Assembly: GCA_041391745.1 (NCBI GenBank)
Contig: JAWKNK010000015.1
Span: 1-64,000 of the forward strand
DNA from: JAIXWP01 sp041391745
Lineage (GTDB): Bacteria > Bacteroidota > Bacteroidia > Flavobacteriales_D > Sanyastnellaceae
Length of the DNA stretch: 64,000 nucleotides
Direction of reading: 5' to 3'
Made by a program: the position numbers and the translations under genes. A model generated the notes under the pieces. It saw nothing but the letters and a program-made list of their open reading frames with translations. It did not search any database and was not told where the DNA came from. Shown here piece after piece: positions 16,813-28,200 of this stretch; positions within the stretch are counted from its first letter, which is position 1; each line of letters opens with the position of its first letter.

Positions 16813-18288
16813 TTATTTAGCAACAGTTACACGCATAGTGTTAGAAACACCATTTGCAGTAAAGTTAACCATATACATACCAGCGCTAAGTGTGCTGAAA
16901 TCTACTTGTTGAATGTAGTTACCAGCAGCCATAGTTCCTTTGTTGAAAGTCATCACTTTCTCACCAACTAGGTTGAAAACATCGATAGATACAGTTGCAC
17001 TTTCAGTGATACCGTAAGAAATGTTTGCAATTCCATTAGCAGGATTTGGGTAGATGTTCAAAGAAATGTTGTTTTCAACTGTTTCTTCAACACCAACAAC
17101 AGTGTTAACGTTAGCACCAACTGTCATTTGCTCATAACCGTAAGAACCATCATAAGCAAGGATATCTGGGTTTGAAGTACCGTTGTCAGCAACTGAATAA
17201 ACATAGCAGTAACCGTCACCAGCAGTACCATTCCAAATGCTACCGTTCATACCATCACCATATCCATCATAAAGGTTGAAGCTATAGCAACCAGTTGAAG
17301 GAAGGAAAACGTGTTGAGTTACAGTAGATCCGTCAGTAGCAGCAGCATAGCTTGGGCTAGCTGTTACAACTTGGTTGTTTTCGTTTCTGAAATCCCAGCT
17401 AACTTCTTCAGGCCAGTTGTCAAAACGGATATGAACTACAAAGTGAGTAGTAGCTTCAGTTGCAAGAGAAATATCAGCGTTCAATGCGTTGTTAGAAGCA
17501 ACTCCATCACCAGCAGCGGTAACTGTGATTACAACGTCACCAGTTACAGTAGCAGTTCCAAGATCAACGTTTTCTGACTCGAATTGCTCAAGGCTACCAG
17601 TCCAGTTGTAGTTAATTTCAGGAGAAACACCTGTTACGTTGATAGTAGCAGCAGTCAATGTGTTTGTACCAAGGTTAGCCATGTCAAAAGAAAGAGCAGC
17701 ATCACCACAAGTTACATTGTCACCAGTGTACATCAAAGCAGAAGCATCATCAGAAGCAACAGTTTGACAAGTGTTGTTCTCGATGAACGCCCAGTGCTGA
17801 GCAGCTGTGATCTGACCAGTTTCAGTGATGATTCCAGTTGGACAAACAGTGTAAATTGTTGGGAAGTAAGCAATTTCCAAAGTGTTAGCTACAGAAGCAT
17901 CATCAATGATTGGATATTCTGTACCAGCAGTCCAGTCTCCTTGAGAGTACAATGCACCAGAACCAGAAGTACCAGTGATTTGAGCGTCTGTGTTACCAGC
18001 TTCACCTTCGATGAAAAGAACGATAACGTTTCCGCCATTGTCTACACCATGATCAGCGTGAAGTGTCTCAAGAGCTCCACTGTTGTGATATGCCCAACAT
18101 GGACCACACCAAGCAGCAGATACGTCAATAACTACAGTATAACCTTGTTGAAGGTAATCATAAAGGTGATGCGTGTTTCCATCACGGTCAACAGCTGTAA
18201 AGTCTGGAGCCAATGTTCCACTTGGTAGCTGAGCGCTAGCAGTAGCAACAGAGAAAACAGCAGTAAGTGCGAGTAAAATTCTCTTCAT
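16813..18288 (-). CDS. T9SS-secreted thioredoxin-fold protein
   Basis: 491-aa secreted protein. The signal ends VFSVATASAQ. It has an N-terminal AhpC/TlpA-like thioredoxin domain with active site CGPC in DVSAAWCGPCWAYHN (about residues 61-64). A beta-rich middle follows, and from about residue 410 a type A T9SS sorting domain: LNIYPNPANGIANISY, then VFNLVGEKVMTF, AGMYMVNFTANG and MRVTVAK. PorU would remove that domain and leave the protein at or beyond the cell surface. Codon use is strikingly uniform (GCAGTAACT-type codons), suggesting high expression. Confidence 0.92.
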   Translation of the reverse strand: MKRILLALTAVFSVATASAQLPSGTLAPDFTAVDRDGNTHHLYDYLQQGYTVVIDVSAAWCGPCWAYHNSGALETLHADHGVDNGGNVIVLFIEGEAGNTDAQITGTSGSGALYSQGDWTAGTEYPIIDDASVANTLEIAYFPTIYTVCPTGIITETGQITAAQHWAFIENNTCQTVASDDASALMYTGDNVTCGDAALSFDMANLGTNTLTAATINVTGVSPEINYNWTGSLEQFESENVDLGTATVTGDVVITVTAAGDGVASNNALNADISLATEATTHFVVHIRFDNWPEEVSWDFRNENNQVVTASPSYAAATDGSTVTQHVFLPSTGCYSFNLYDGYGDGMNGSIWNGTAGDGYCYVYSVADNGTSNPDILAYDGSYGYEQMTVGANVNTVVGVEETVENNISLNIYPNPANGIANISYGITESATVSIDVFNLVGEKVMTFNKGTMAAGNYIQQVDFSTLSAGMYMVNFTANGVSNTMRVTVAK

Positions 18289-18468
18289 TTTTGTAATTGG
18301 TTTGTGTTAATTTTCGATTTTGTTTGGCGAATATAATTAGGAAGACTTTCTATTCCACTTCCAAAATTGAATAAAATAGTAAACCTAATTTCACGATTTA
18401 GCAATATTGACGATTTTAAAAAACCAATAAAGCCTGTATTTTTCGACTAAAACTTTCAAGTAATTTTT

Positions 18469-18476
18469 TAAATTTG
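18469..18476 (+). promoter_or_regulatory. Putative -7 promoter box for the 18502 gene (TAAATTTG)
   Basis: Exact TAnnTTTG match ending 26 nt before the ATG at 18502. It lies in the 213-nt divergent region shared with the T9SS thioredoxin gene. No convincing minus-strand box was found there. Confidence 0.45.
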
Positions 18477-18501
18477 TGACTCACATATAAATATTGATTG
18501 A

Positions 18502-19233
18502 ATGAAAAGAATTGTACTAAGCACTTTAGCAATTTGCACTGGTTTTTTAGTTAACGCACAAAGCCTCAGCATCCTTGATCCAGTACAGATTGTGAACGGA
18601 ACAGTAGCTGAGTTGGGAACGAATGGCGAGTTGGTTGCTGATTGGGATGTTCAAAACATTTCTGAGAATTTCATTGAAGTTCGTGCGAGCCGCAACGTCA
18701 TCTCTGCGGTTGACGGCTCATCTAATTATTTCTGTTGGGGTGTTTGTTTTGGTGAAGAAACTAATATTTCACCTGTAAGCACTAACCAAGACATGAATGC
18801 AGGTGATGTGAATACCACTTTTTATGCGCATTATATCTCTGGGGGAAATGCTGGTGTGACAGAAATAGAGTACTGCTTCTTCAATGCTGCAAATCCTGCA
18901 GATCGCGCTTGCCAAACTGTCCAGTATTGCGTAGATGCGGAATGTATCGTTAGTGTTGAGAATCCAACGGCTGAATTTGAACTTGGTGACATTTCACCAA
19001 ATCCATTGAGCGGTCTTGGATCAATCAAGTATTCTTTTTTGAACAACCCCGCTTCTGATTCCAAAATAGTGATTTACAACATGATAGGTCAAACTATCAA
19101 AGAAATCAAAGTTAACGGTAAAGAGGGAATCATTCTAGTAAATGCACAAGATTTTGAAAATGGCATTTACTTTTATTCGTTGATTTCCAACGGTAAAACT
19201 CAGATGACCAAAAGAATGTTGATTTCGAAATAA
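18502..19233 (+). CDS. Small cysteine-rich T9SS type A cargo, unknown function
   Basis: 243-aa secreted protein. Signal MKRIVLSTLAICTGFLVNAQ. The mature part has an Ig-like/beta region with six cysteines clustered in CWGVCFG and in the stretch EYCFFNAA...RACQTVQYCVDAEC, consistent with disulfides. From about residue 163 it carries a type A sorting domain (LGDISPNPLSGLGSIKYSF, IVIYNMIGQTIKEIK, GIYFYSLISNG, KRMLISK). No known enzyme motif is visible. It is transcribed divergently from the T9SS thioredoxin-fold gene and ends before a strong terminator. Confidence 0.85.
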   Translation: MKRIVLSTLAICTGFLVNAQSLSILDPVQIVNGTVAELGTNGELVADWDVQNISENFIEVRASRNVISAVDGSSNYFCWGVCFGEETNISPVSTNQDMNAGDVNTTFYAHYISGGNAGVTEIEYCFFNAANPADRACQTVQYCVDAECIVSVENPTAEFELGDISPNPLSGLGSIKYSFLNNPASDSKIVIYNMIGQTIKEIKVNGKEGIILVNAQDFENGIYFYSLISNGKTQMTKRMLISK

Positions 19234-19254
19234 TTCCTGCAAGAAATCATATTT

Positions 19255-19301
19255 AAGTGCCAGCCAAATGGATAAACCATTTTGTTGGCACTTTTTCTTT
19301 T
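19255..19301 (+). terminator. Rho-independent terminator after the 18502 gene
   Basis: AAGTGCCA at 19255-19262 pairs with TGGCACTT at 19286-19293. An inner CCAAATGG / CCATTTTG stem closes an ATAAA loop. A TTTTTCTTTT tract follows on the plus strand. Confidence 0.85.
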
Positions 19302-19349
19302 CAGTATAACCCAATGTAGGCTTATTTTAGCCGCTCATTTTACAAACCT

Positions 19350-21623
19350 ATGGACCACATTCGCAAAAAAGAGGCGCTGGATTATCACGAGCAAGGAAGA
19401 AAAGGGAAGTTGGAAATTGTTCCAACAAAGCCCCATAGTTCACAACGCGACTTGGCATTGGCTTACTCTCCAGGTGTGGCAGAGCCCGTACTAGCAATAG
19501 CAGAAAACCCTGAAAACGTCTACAAGTACACCGCAAAAGGCAATATGGTTGCGGTGATTTCTAATGGCACTGCCATTTTGGGACTCGGGAATTTAGGTCC
19601 TGAAGCAAGCAAACCTGTTATGGAAGGAAAGTGCATGCTTTTTAAAATTTTCGCAGACATTGACAGTATTGATATCGAAGTGAAGGCAACGGCTGTAGAC
19701 GAGTTTGTAAATACCGTTAAGAATATTGCTCCATCATTTGGTGGAATCAATCTCGAAGATATTAAAGCTCCTGAAGCTTTTGAAATCGAAGAAAGACTGA
19801 AGGCTGAGTTGGATATTCCAATTATGCATGACGATCAACATGGTACAGCAATTATTTCAAGTGCCGCTTTACTGAATGCACTTGAAATCGCTGAAAAGAA
19901 AATAGAAGAGGTAAAGATTGTGGTCAGTGGTGCTGGAGCTGCAGCGTTGAGTTGCATTTCATTGATGGTTCAGCTGGGAGCTTCCAAAGAAAACATTTAT
20001 GTTTTTGACAGTAAAGGACTTGTCACCGAGGATCGTGAGGATTTGGATCATAGGAAACGAAAATTTGCTACTACAGCAAAGTTCGAAAGCCTATCGGTGG
20101 CTTTACAAGGAGCTGATGTGTTCCTTGGACTTTCACAAGGCAATATCATGGACGCATCAATGGTGCAATCAATGGCTAAAAACCCGATTGTATTTGCTAT
20201 GGCAAATCCTGATCCTGAGATTCCATATGATCTTGCGATGCAAGCTCGCCCAGATATTATCATGGCAACCGGAAGAAGTGACCATCCAAACCAAGTGAAC
20301 AACGTTCTTGGATTCCCATTCATTTTTAGAGGGGCCCTTGATGTGCGAGCGACTTGTATCAATGACGAAATGAAACTGGCGGCAGTAAGAGCTATTGCAG
20401 AACTCGCCAAAGAAATCGTTCCTGAGGAAGTTACAGAAGCATACAATCCTCAACACTTGAGTTTTGGGCCTGAATACATCATTCCAAAACCTCTAGACCC
20501 GAGACTGATTTCTGTTGTATCCACTGCAGTGGCAAAAGCAGCAATAGCCAGCGGTGTAGCTCGCAATGTGATTAAAAATTGGGATCAATATCATTCTGAG
20601 CTTCAAAACAGAATGGGTAGAGATAATGTTTTGTCAAGGGGTATTGCGGAAAGGGCGAGAAAATCTCCGAAAAGAGTAGTTTTTGCGGAGGGGGATAACA
20701 TTAAAGTGTTGAAGGCGGCGCAGCAAGCGAAGGACGAGCGCATTGCCCACCCTATTCTGTTGGGTCCTGAAGAGAAGATTCATCAGATGATTGAGGAATT
20801 GGAGTTGGACTTGAAAGATGCTACCATCATTGACCCTAGAATAGATAAGTATAGTGCTGAAAGAGACAAATTTGGAAAATGTTACTTTGAAAGCAGAATG
20901 CGCAAGGGTATGACCATGCTGGAAGCTACGAAAATCATGCGTGAGCGTAATTATTTCGCTGCAATGATGGTCGCAACTGGCAGCGCTGATGCTGTAATCT
21001 CAGGCCTAACGAGAAACTACGCTCGCGTAATACGTCCCGCTTTACAGTGCTTAGGAATGGCTGAAGGGGTGAAAAAAGTATGTGGTATGTATATTCTGCA
21101 AACCAAGCAAGGCCCCTTATTTTTAGCAGATACTACTGTCAACGTGAATCCAACGGCGGAAGACCTTGTGGAAATTACTTTGCGAGTGGCAGAGGCAATT
21201 GGAAGAATGAAGATTATTCCGCGAATTGCATTGCTCAGCTATAGCAATTTCGGTTCTTCTGAAGGTGAGGATGCATCCAAAGTATCAAAAGCGGTGTCTA
21301 TCCTTCACCGCAATCATCCAGAGCTGATTGTAGATGGAGAAGTTCAAGCTAATTTTGCACTCAATGGAGAAATGCTAGCTGAGAATTTTCCATTCTCCAG
21401 ACTGAAAGACATGAAGGTGAACACCTTAATCTTCCCCAATTTGGCGAGTGGTAACATTTCTTACAAACTTCTACAGGAAATTGCTGGGCTTGAAGTTACT
21501 GGACCTGTATTGCTGGGAATGAAAAAAAGCTACCACATTTTACAAATGGGTTGTTCAGTTAGAGAGTTGGTGAACATGGTAAGAATTGCGGTCGTAGACG
21601 CGCAATTGAAAAATGACGCTTAA
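19350..21623 (+). CDS. maeB: NADP-dependent malic enzyme with phosphotransacetylase-like domain
   Basis: Oxidative decarboxylation of malate to pyruvate with NADPH formation. The 757-aa length fits the MaeB fusion: an N-terminal malic enzyme half (SPGVAEPVLAI, MHDDQHGTAIISSAAL, nucleotide-binding VVSGAGAAALSC, MANPDPEIPY, TGRSDHPNQVNNVLGFPFIFRGALD) and a phosphate acetyltransferase-like half from about residue 430 (RVVFAEGDNIKVLKAA, SGLTRNYARVIRPALQ). The second half is generally regulatory in MaeB, binding acetyl-CoA. It is the first gene of a tight run, with ruvA starting 3 nt after its stop. Confidence 0.96.
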   Translation: MDHIRKKEALDYHEQGRKGKLEIVPTKPHSSQRDLALAYSPGVAEPVLAIAENPENVYKYTAKGNMVAVISNGTAILGLGNLGPEASKPVMEGKCMLFKIFADIDSIDIEVKATAVDEFVNTVKNIAPSFGGINLEDIKAPEAFEIEERLKAELDIPIMHDDQHGTAIISSAALLNALEIAEKKIEEVKIVVSGAGAAALSCISLMVQLGASKENIYVFDSKGLVTEDREDLDHRKRKFATTAKFESLSVALQGADVFLGLSQGNIMDASMVQSMAKNPIVFAMANPDPEIPYDLAMQARPDIIMATGRSDHPNQVNNVLGFPFIFRGALDVRATCINDEMKLAAVRAIAELAKEIVPEEVTEAYNPQHLSFGPEYIIPKPLDPRLISVVSTAVAKAAIASGVARNVIKNWDQYHSELQNRMGRDNVLSRGIAERARKSPKRVVFAEGDNIKVLKAAQQAKDERIAHPILLGPEEKIHQMIEELELDLKDATIIDPRIDKYSAERDKFGKCYFESRMRKGMTMLEATKIMRERNYFAAMMVATGSADAVISGLTRNYARVIRPALQCLGMAEGVKKVCGMYILQTKQGPLFLADTTVNVNPTAEDLVEITLRVAEAIGRMKIIPRIALLSYSNFGSSEGEDASKVSKAVSILHRNHPELIVDGEVQANFALNGEMLAENFPFSRLKDMKVNTLIFPNLASGNISYKLLQEIAGLEVTGPVLLGMKKSYHILQMGCSVRELVNMVRIAVVDAQLKNDA

Positions 21624-21626
21624 GTA

Positions 21627-22217
21627 ATGATACACTATATAAAAGGAAAACTTATTGAAAAGAGTCCAGTTCATGCTATAATTGATAGTGGTGGAATGGC
21701 ATACTTCATCAATATCAGTTTGAATACTTTTAGTAAAATCCCAGATCATCCAGAATGTCAGCTTTTCACTCATTTTCATGTGAATGGAAATGATTTTTCT
21801 TTCATTCTTTATGGATTTGCGGACGAATCCGAGCGCGACATATTCAGAAAATTAATATCTGTGAGCGGGGTTGGACCTAATACCGCCCGTATGATTCTTT
21901 CGGGAATGACCGTAGATGAGATTAAGCATGTAATTGCCACAAAAGACGTAGGTAGTCTCAAGAGAATCAAGGGAATAGGAGAAAAAACCGCTGAGAGAAT
22001 GATAGTAGACTTGCACGACAAGATCTACCGCCAAGGTGAGGCTGTATTAGAAAAAATTTCAGTTGCACACAATACAACGAAGATTGAAGCGTTAGCGGCG
22101 CTGTCCTCGTTGGGACTAGACAAAACCAAAACCGAAAAACTGCTTGACAAAATATTACAGGGCAACAAAGACCTCTCCCTGGAAGAGTTGATTAAGCAAG
22201 TTTTGAAACAACTTTAG
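21627..22217 (+). CDS. ruvA: Holliday junction branch migration protein RuvA
   Basis: DNA-binding subunit of the RuvABC recombination machine, 196 aa, full length. The N-terminal OB-fold starts MIHYIKGKLIEKSPVHAIID. The two helix-hairpin-helix motifs are LISVSGVGPNTARMIL and LKRIKGIGEKTAERMIVDL, and the C-terminal RuvB-contacting domain is ALAALSSLGLDKTKTEKLL. The ATG lies 3 nt after maeB, and the sprA GTG lies 5 nt after this stop, so the three are very likely one transcript. Confidence 0.97.
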   Translation: MIHYIKGKLIEKSPVHAIIDSGGMAYFINISLNTFSKIPDHPECQLFTHFHVNGNDFSFILYGFADESERDIFRKLISVSGVGPNTARMILSGMTVDEIKHVIATKDVGSLKRIKGIGEKTAERMIVDLHDKIYRQGEAVLEKISVAHNTTKIEALAALSSLGLDKTKTEKLLDKILQGNKDLSLEELIKQVLKQL

Positions 22218-22222
22218 AATTA

Positions 22223-25200
22223 GTGAAGAATAACTGGAATTCCGTTGCTGCCCGGATCAGTTTCTTATTTGCCCTGACATCGATTGTTTGGCTCAGTTGG
22301 GCCTCATCGAGTGTTGTATCTCATGGAATTGAGTATGCTGCCCGTCCCGCGGTGGCCGATACTACCGTTACCCCTATTTGGCCGAACGAAGATGACATAA
22401 ATCCATCTGAGGAGCAAGATGGTATTGAGGTTCCCCTACCAGATAATATTGAGTACAATGTAGAATACAATCCTGAAACAGGAATGTATGAGGTGACTCA
22501 AAAAATCGGAGATCTCGATTATCGCCCATCTACAACCATGACTCTTGATGAGTATCTTGATTTCAACTTAGCGAACAATATATCAGAGTTTTGGATTCAG
22601 CAGCAGCAGACTGATGCAGAAAAAGCAAAAGAATTTGCGCCTTTCATCAAAGTTGGTGGTCAAGGTTTTGAGAATATTTTCGGATCAAATGAAATCGAAA
22701 TTAGACCGCAAGGTTCGGCTGAATTAACCTTTGGGGTCAATATCTCAAAAACGGAGAACCCTAGAATTCCAGAAAGACAACGTAGAGTTACCACATTTGA
22801 TTTCGATCAAAAAATTCAATTAAATGTAGTTGGTAACATCGGTACCAAGCTTAAACTCAATGTTAACTATAACACCGAAAGTACTTTCGAGTTTGAGAAC
22901 CAAATGAAGCTGGAGTATACTGGTGACGAAGATCAGATTATTAAAAAGATTGAATTAGGAAATGTTAGTTTACCACTTAAAGGTTCATTAATTCAAGGTA
23001 GTTCAGGTCTATTCGGGGGTAAAATTGAAACGCAGTGGGGACGATTGAGAAATACTACTGTTTTCTCTCAACAGAAAAGCGAAAGAAAGAATATTACGGT
23101 ACAAGGGGGCGCTCAAACGCAGCAATTTGAAATTAGTGGAGATAATTATGAAGCAAATCGCCACTATTTCCTAAGTGGATACTTCCGTGATGGTTACGAC
23201 CAAGCTCTAGCTTCATTGCCCGTTGTTAATAGTGGTGTAAACATCACTCGTATTGAAGTTTGGGTGGTGAACCAGCAGGCAAATACTCAGGATGTAAGAA
23301 ACTTGATAGCATTCTCGGATCTTGGAGAACGTAGCAATTACATGTCATCAGACTATGATATTGGACCTTTGTTCAACCCGAATGAATTGGCCAATCCTGA
23401 TAATGACAACAACAGTCTTTATTCACAAATGATGGCGAATGAAGATGTTTTAAACTTTACAAACGCTAATGCTGCCATTACCAATAGTGTACTCAATATT
23501 CGCCAAGGCGTGCACTATGAGAGAATTGGTAATGCGAGAAAACTCTCAACTTCCGAGTACACATATAACTCAAGGCTTGGTTTTATCTCGTTGCGTCAAG
23601 CGCTAAACAACGCGGAAGTGCTTGCTGTGGCTTATGAGTACACATTAAATGGTCAGACTTATCAAGTAGGAACTTTATCGCAAGATGGTATCGCAGCGCC
23701 ACAAGCTCTTATTCTAAAGCTATTAAAATCATCGATCACTACTGTTAGATTGACAGATGGTGCCCCAGCCCCACTCTGGCAAAACATGATGAAAAACGTC
23801 TACAATCTTGGAGCATTTGGTCTCAGCCCTGAGAATTTTAGACTTGATGTTTTCTATAATAATCCTAGTACTGGTATCGATCAGAACTTTATAGCTCGAG
23901 GTCCTTTAGATGGTAAGCTGTTAATACAAGTCCTAAATCTTGACCGAATAGACGCGCAGCAAATGTCTGGTTCGGACGGATTCTTTGATTACATACCTAA
24001 TGCCGCTACTTCAGGAGGTCTAATTGACGCACAATCCGGCAGGGTATTCTTCCCTGTAACCCAACCATTTGGTCAGCACCTTGCTTCAAAAATCATTGAA
24101 GGAATGGGAGACACACCCGAAGCTCAAGATCTCATTTCGCAAATTGTGTATCAACCTTTATATGATTCCACGAAGACTGCTGCCACTGTGCAGTTTCCAA
24201 ACTTGAATCGCTTCAAAATTAAAGGGCAATATCAAAGTTCTTCTGGTTCAGAAATTTCCTTAAACGCTCTCAACATTCCTCAGGGTTCGGTGAGTGTTAC
24301 TGCAGGTGGAATTCAATTGCAAGAAGGCATTGATTACACGGTTGATTATAACTTAGGTCGAGTAAGAATTTTGAATGAAGGTGTAATGGCTAGTGGCCAG
24401 CCTATCAATATTTCTGTAGAAAGTAATTCGCTATTCAATATGCAATTTAAAACGATGATTGGTAGTCGATTCGACTATACTTTCAGCGATAATTTTGCAG
24501 TAGGCGCCACTGTCTTGAATTTACGTGAAAGACCTATTACACAGAAAGTCAATGCAGGAGACGAGCCCGTGAACAATACCATCATGGGCGTAGATTTCAA
24601 CTATCAAAAAGAAGTTCCGTTCTTGACTCAACTGGTTGATAAAATTCCATTCATTGATACTAAAGAAAAATCAAGTATCTCTTTTAACGGAGAGGCCGCT
24701 AAGCTTTTCCCTGGTCACAGCAAGGCCATTTCAAAAGTCGGAAATGCATATGTCGATGACTTTGAAGGAAGTCAAAGTGTAATTGACTTAAGATCATTAA
24801 ATCAATGGTTTTTGGCAAGTACACCTAAACTTCAAGATGGAGGTGGTGGATTGTTTCCTGAAGGCGGATTTGAAGACAGTTTGATCTACGGTTATAACAG
24901 AGCGAAATTAAGCTGGTACGTGATAGATCCATTATTCTTTAGAACGAGTTCTATTACACCTGCCAACGTTGCTAACGATCCTGATATGCAAAGTGACCAC
25001 AGGATGCGTGAAGTTTTGGAAAGCGAGGTATTCCCAAATCGTCAGCTTCCTCCTGGTACACCGCCGAACATCTCAACTTTCGACATCACTTTTAGACCAA
25101 CATTTAGAGGTCCGTATAACTACGAAAGACCAAATGGAACTACAGTCTCTGCAGGTTTAACCCAAGATGGTTTTTTGGTGAATCCTGCGTCTAGATGGGG

Positions 25201-28200
25201 TGGTATTCAACGCGCTTTAACAACAACAGATTTCGAAACAAGCAACATTGAATTTATTCAATTTTGGTTGATGGATCCATTCAATGCTGATTCACCAAAC
25301 AGCACTGGTGGTGATTTGTATTTCAATTTAGGAAATGTATCAGAAGACGTTTTGAATGACTCACAATGGAGCTATGAAAACGGATATCCGAACGACAACA
25401 ATGCGTTGCCTATCCTTCAGAGCACTTGGGGTAATTATCCTGATCCTTCTACATTCAATGTTGTAAGCGCGTTTGATAATTCAACACCAAGTTATGCGCA
25501 ACAGGATATTGGTATCGACGGTTTAAATAGCCAAGCAGAACAAACGTTCTTTGCGAGTTGGTTGAGTGAGGTTCAAGCCAACTTGAGTGCTGATGGCTAT
25601 GCTAGAATAGTTCAAGACCCGTCTGCCGATGATTTCGAGTATTTCAGAAATGCCAATGCAGATGCTTTAGGATTAAATACTTTGGAACGCTATCGCGATT
25701 ACAATGGGTATGAAGGCAATGCAGATACAACAACGCCAGATGGCTATCCTAGAACTGCTACAACTATACCGAACACGGAAGACATCAACCAAGATTTGAC
25801 ATTAAATACGATTGAAAGTTATTTCCAGTATCGCGTGAGTTTGCGTCCAGGAGACCTTGGTGAAGCTAACATTGGTAGAAATTACATCACTGATAGTTTT
25901 GTTACAACTAAGACAACTGCTAATGGTGATGAGCGAGAAATCAGATGGTACCAATTTAAAATTCCAGTAAGAGACTGGGAAAGTCGTTTTGGTAGTATTC
26001 CAGATTTTCGTTCGATTCGCTACATGAGAATGTTCTTGAAAGGATGGAATGAGGAGGTAACATTACGTTTTGCGCGTCTTGAACTTGTTCGTGGTGAATG
26101 GAGAAAATATTATCAAAGTTTGGCCGGCCCTCAAGAGGTTGAACCAAATGATGACGATGCCACAATATTCAACATTGCAGCAGTAAACATCGAAGAAAAT
26201 GGTAATCGTGAGCCAGTTCCTTATGTTGTTCCTCCTGGAATTATTCGTGAGCAAGACGTAGCAAGTGCAAACTTGAGAAGTATGAATGAGCAGGCATTAT
26301 CTATGGAGGTTTGTAACCTTCGTGACGGCGATGCAAGAGCTGCTTATAGAAATGTGAAGTTTGACATGCGTCAGTATAAGCGTTTGAGAATGTTTGCTCA
26401 CGCAGAAGCTTTGACCGGGCCTGATGATTTGAAAGATGGAGATATCACTGTATTCGTAAGATTAGGTTCTGACTTTGATCAAAACTACTATGAGTACGAA
26501 TTACCAATGACGGTTACTTCATGGTACACGAATGATGATGACGAGGTGTGGCCTGAAGCCAACAACTTTGATATCCAATTAGAAGATCTTCAAAAAATTA
26601 AAATCGAAAGAGGAGCAACAAGTTCACTTTTGGTGGAATATTCTAAGATGATAGGTTCAGCTAGAGTTTCCGTGAAAGGAAATCCGAACTTGGCGAATGT
26701 GACTGTACTTATGATTGGTGTACGAAACCATAATAAGTTGAGTAATCCATTCCAAAATACGGACGATGGAAAATCTAAATGTGCTATTGTTTGGGTGAAT
26801 GAAATTCGACTTTCAGAATTCAATGAAAAAGGTGGTTGGGCCGCAGTAGCGCGATTGAATGCACAATTAGCAGACTTCGCAACACTTGCTGTGGCGGGTA
26901 ACATTTCTACTCCAGGATGGGGTTCACTTGAACAAACCGTTCAAGAACGTCAGCAGGAAACTAAGATGGGTTTTGACGCAAATTCAACGATTCAAATGGG
27001 TAAATTCTTCCCAGAAAATTGGGGTGTTTCGTTACCCATGTATTTGGGTTATTCTGAAACTGTTCAAACTCCGAAGTATAGTCCGCTTCAACCAGACGTT
27101 GTTATGGCTGACTTACCTAACGTTGACAAGCGACTAAAAACAAAATCGCAAACGTACACGAAGCGACGCAGTATAAACTTCAACGAAGTTAGGATTACTC
27201 CGAAGAAAGAGGACAATATGCCGAAGCCAGACGAGGGGAAAGATGAAGGTAAAAACCCTCTTAAGCCAGGAGGAAATTCTCCTGCTGGCGGTGGAAACAA
27301 ACCCGAGAAAGATCACTTCTATGATATCAAAAACTTCAGTGTATCATACAGCTATAATGAAGTCTACTATCGCGATATCAATACAGATTGGAGATTGAAT
27401 AAGCAGTATCGTGGTGCGTTTGATTATAGCTTTAACAATAAGCCAAAAGAAATCAAGCCATTTAGCAAGGTCCCAATCGTTAAAACTTCGCCTTACTTAA
27501 AGTGGATTAAAGAATTTAATTTCTATCCAGGATTCAAATCACTTGGATTCCATACAGAAATGAATCGTACATACGAGACTTCGAGAATTAGAAATAACAC
27601 CCTAGAACTGTCTGGTGTTTACAGTGATATGTTGATCAATACTCAAGTTCAAAAAACTTGGAATTGGAATCGTACTTACAACGTGAAATACGACTTAACC
27701 AAGAGCATTAAACTTGACTATTCAGCGAGCAATGTTGCTTTGGTAGGTGAACCAAGGGGTGTTATCGACAAGAACAATGTCGATTGGTATAATGCTTATC
27801 GCGATACTGTTTGGAACAACATTTCTTCACTTGGGCAAACTACCAACTTCAATCACAATGTGGGTGCGTCTTACAAACTCCCATTCGATAAATTCCCATT
27901 GGTTGACTTCATCAGTGCGGATGCGCGCTATGCTGGCACGTTTAGATGGGACAGAGCGCCATTTACACAAGATAGCTTAGGAAACACCATTCAAAACAGC
28001 CGTCAGGTGCAGCTGAATGCTCAAGCCAACTTCGAAACATTGTACAACAAGTCGAAGAAGCTAAAAGAAATTAACCAAGGTAAAAAGCCAAAGAGCCGCG
28101 CTAAAGGAAAAGAGGACAATACCAAGAAGGATGGATTTGGAAACGAAAAAGATAAAAAAGACGAGCAAGAAGAAAAAATGAATCCGTTGGATGCCACTCT

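Noticed and set aside
17584..18228. Long plus-strand reading frame (214 codons) opposite the T9SS thioredoxin gene
   Set aside because: Composition is Ser/Val/Thr-rich without any motif and mirrors the repetitive codons of the real gene on the minus strand.
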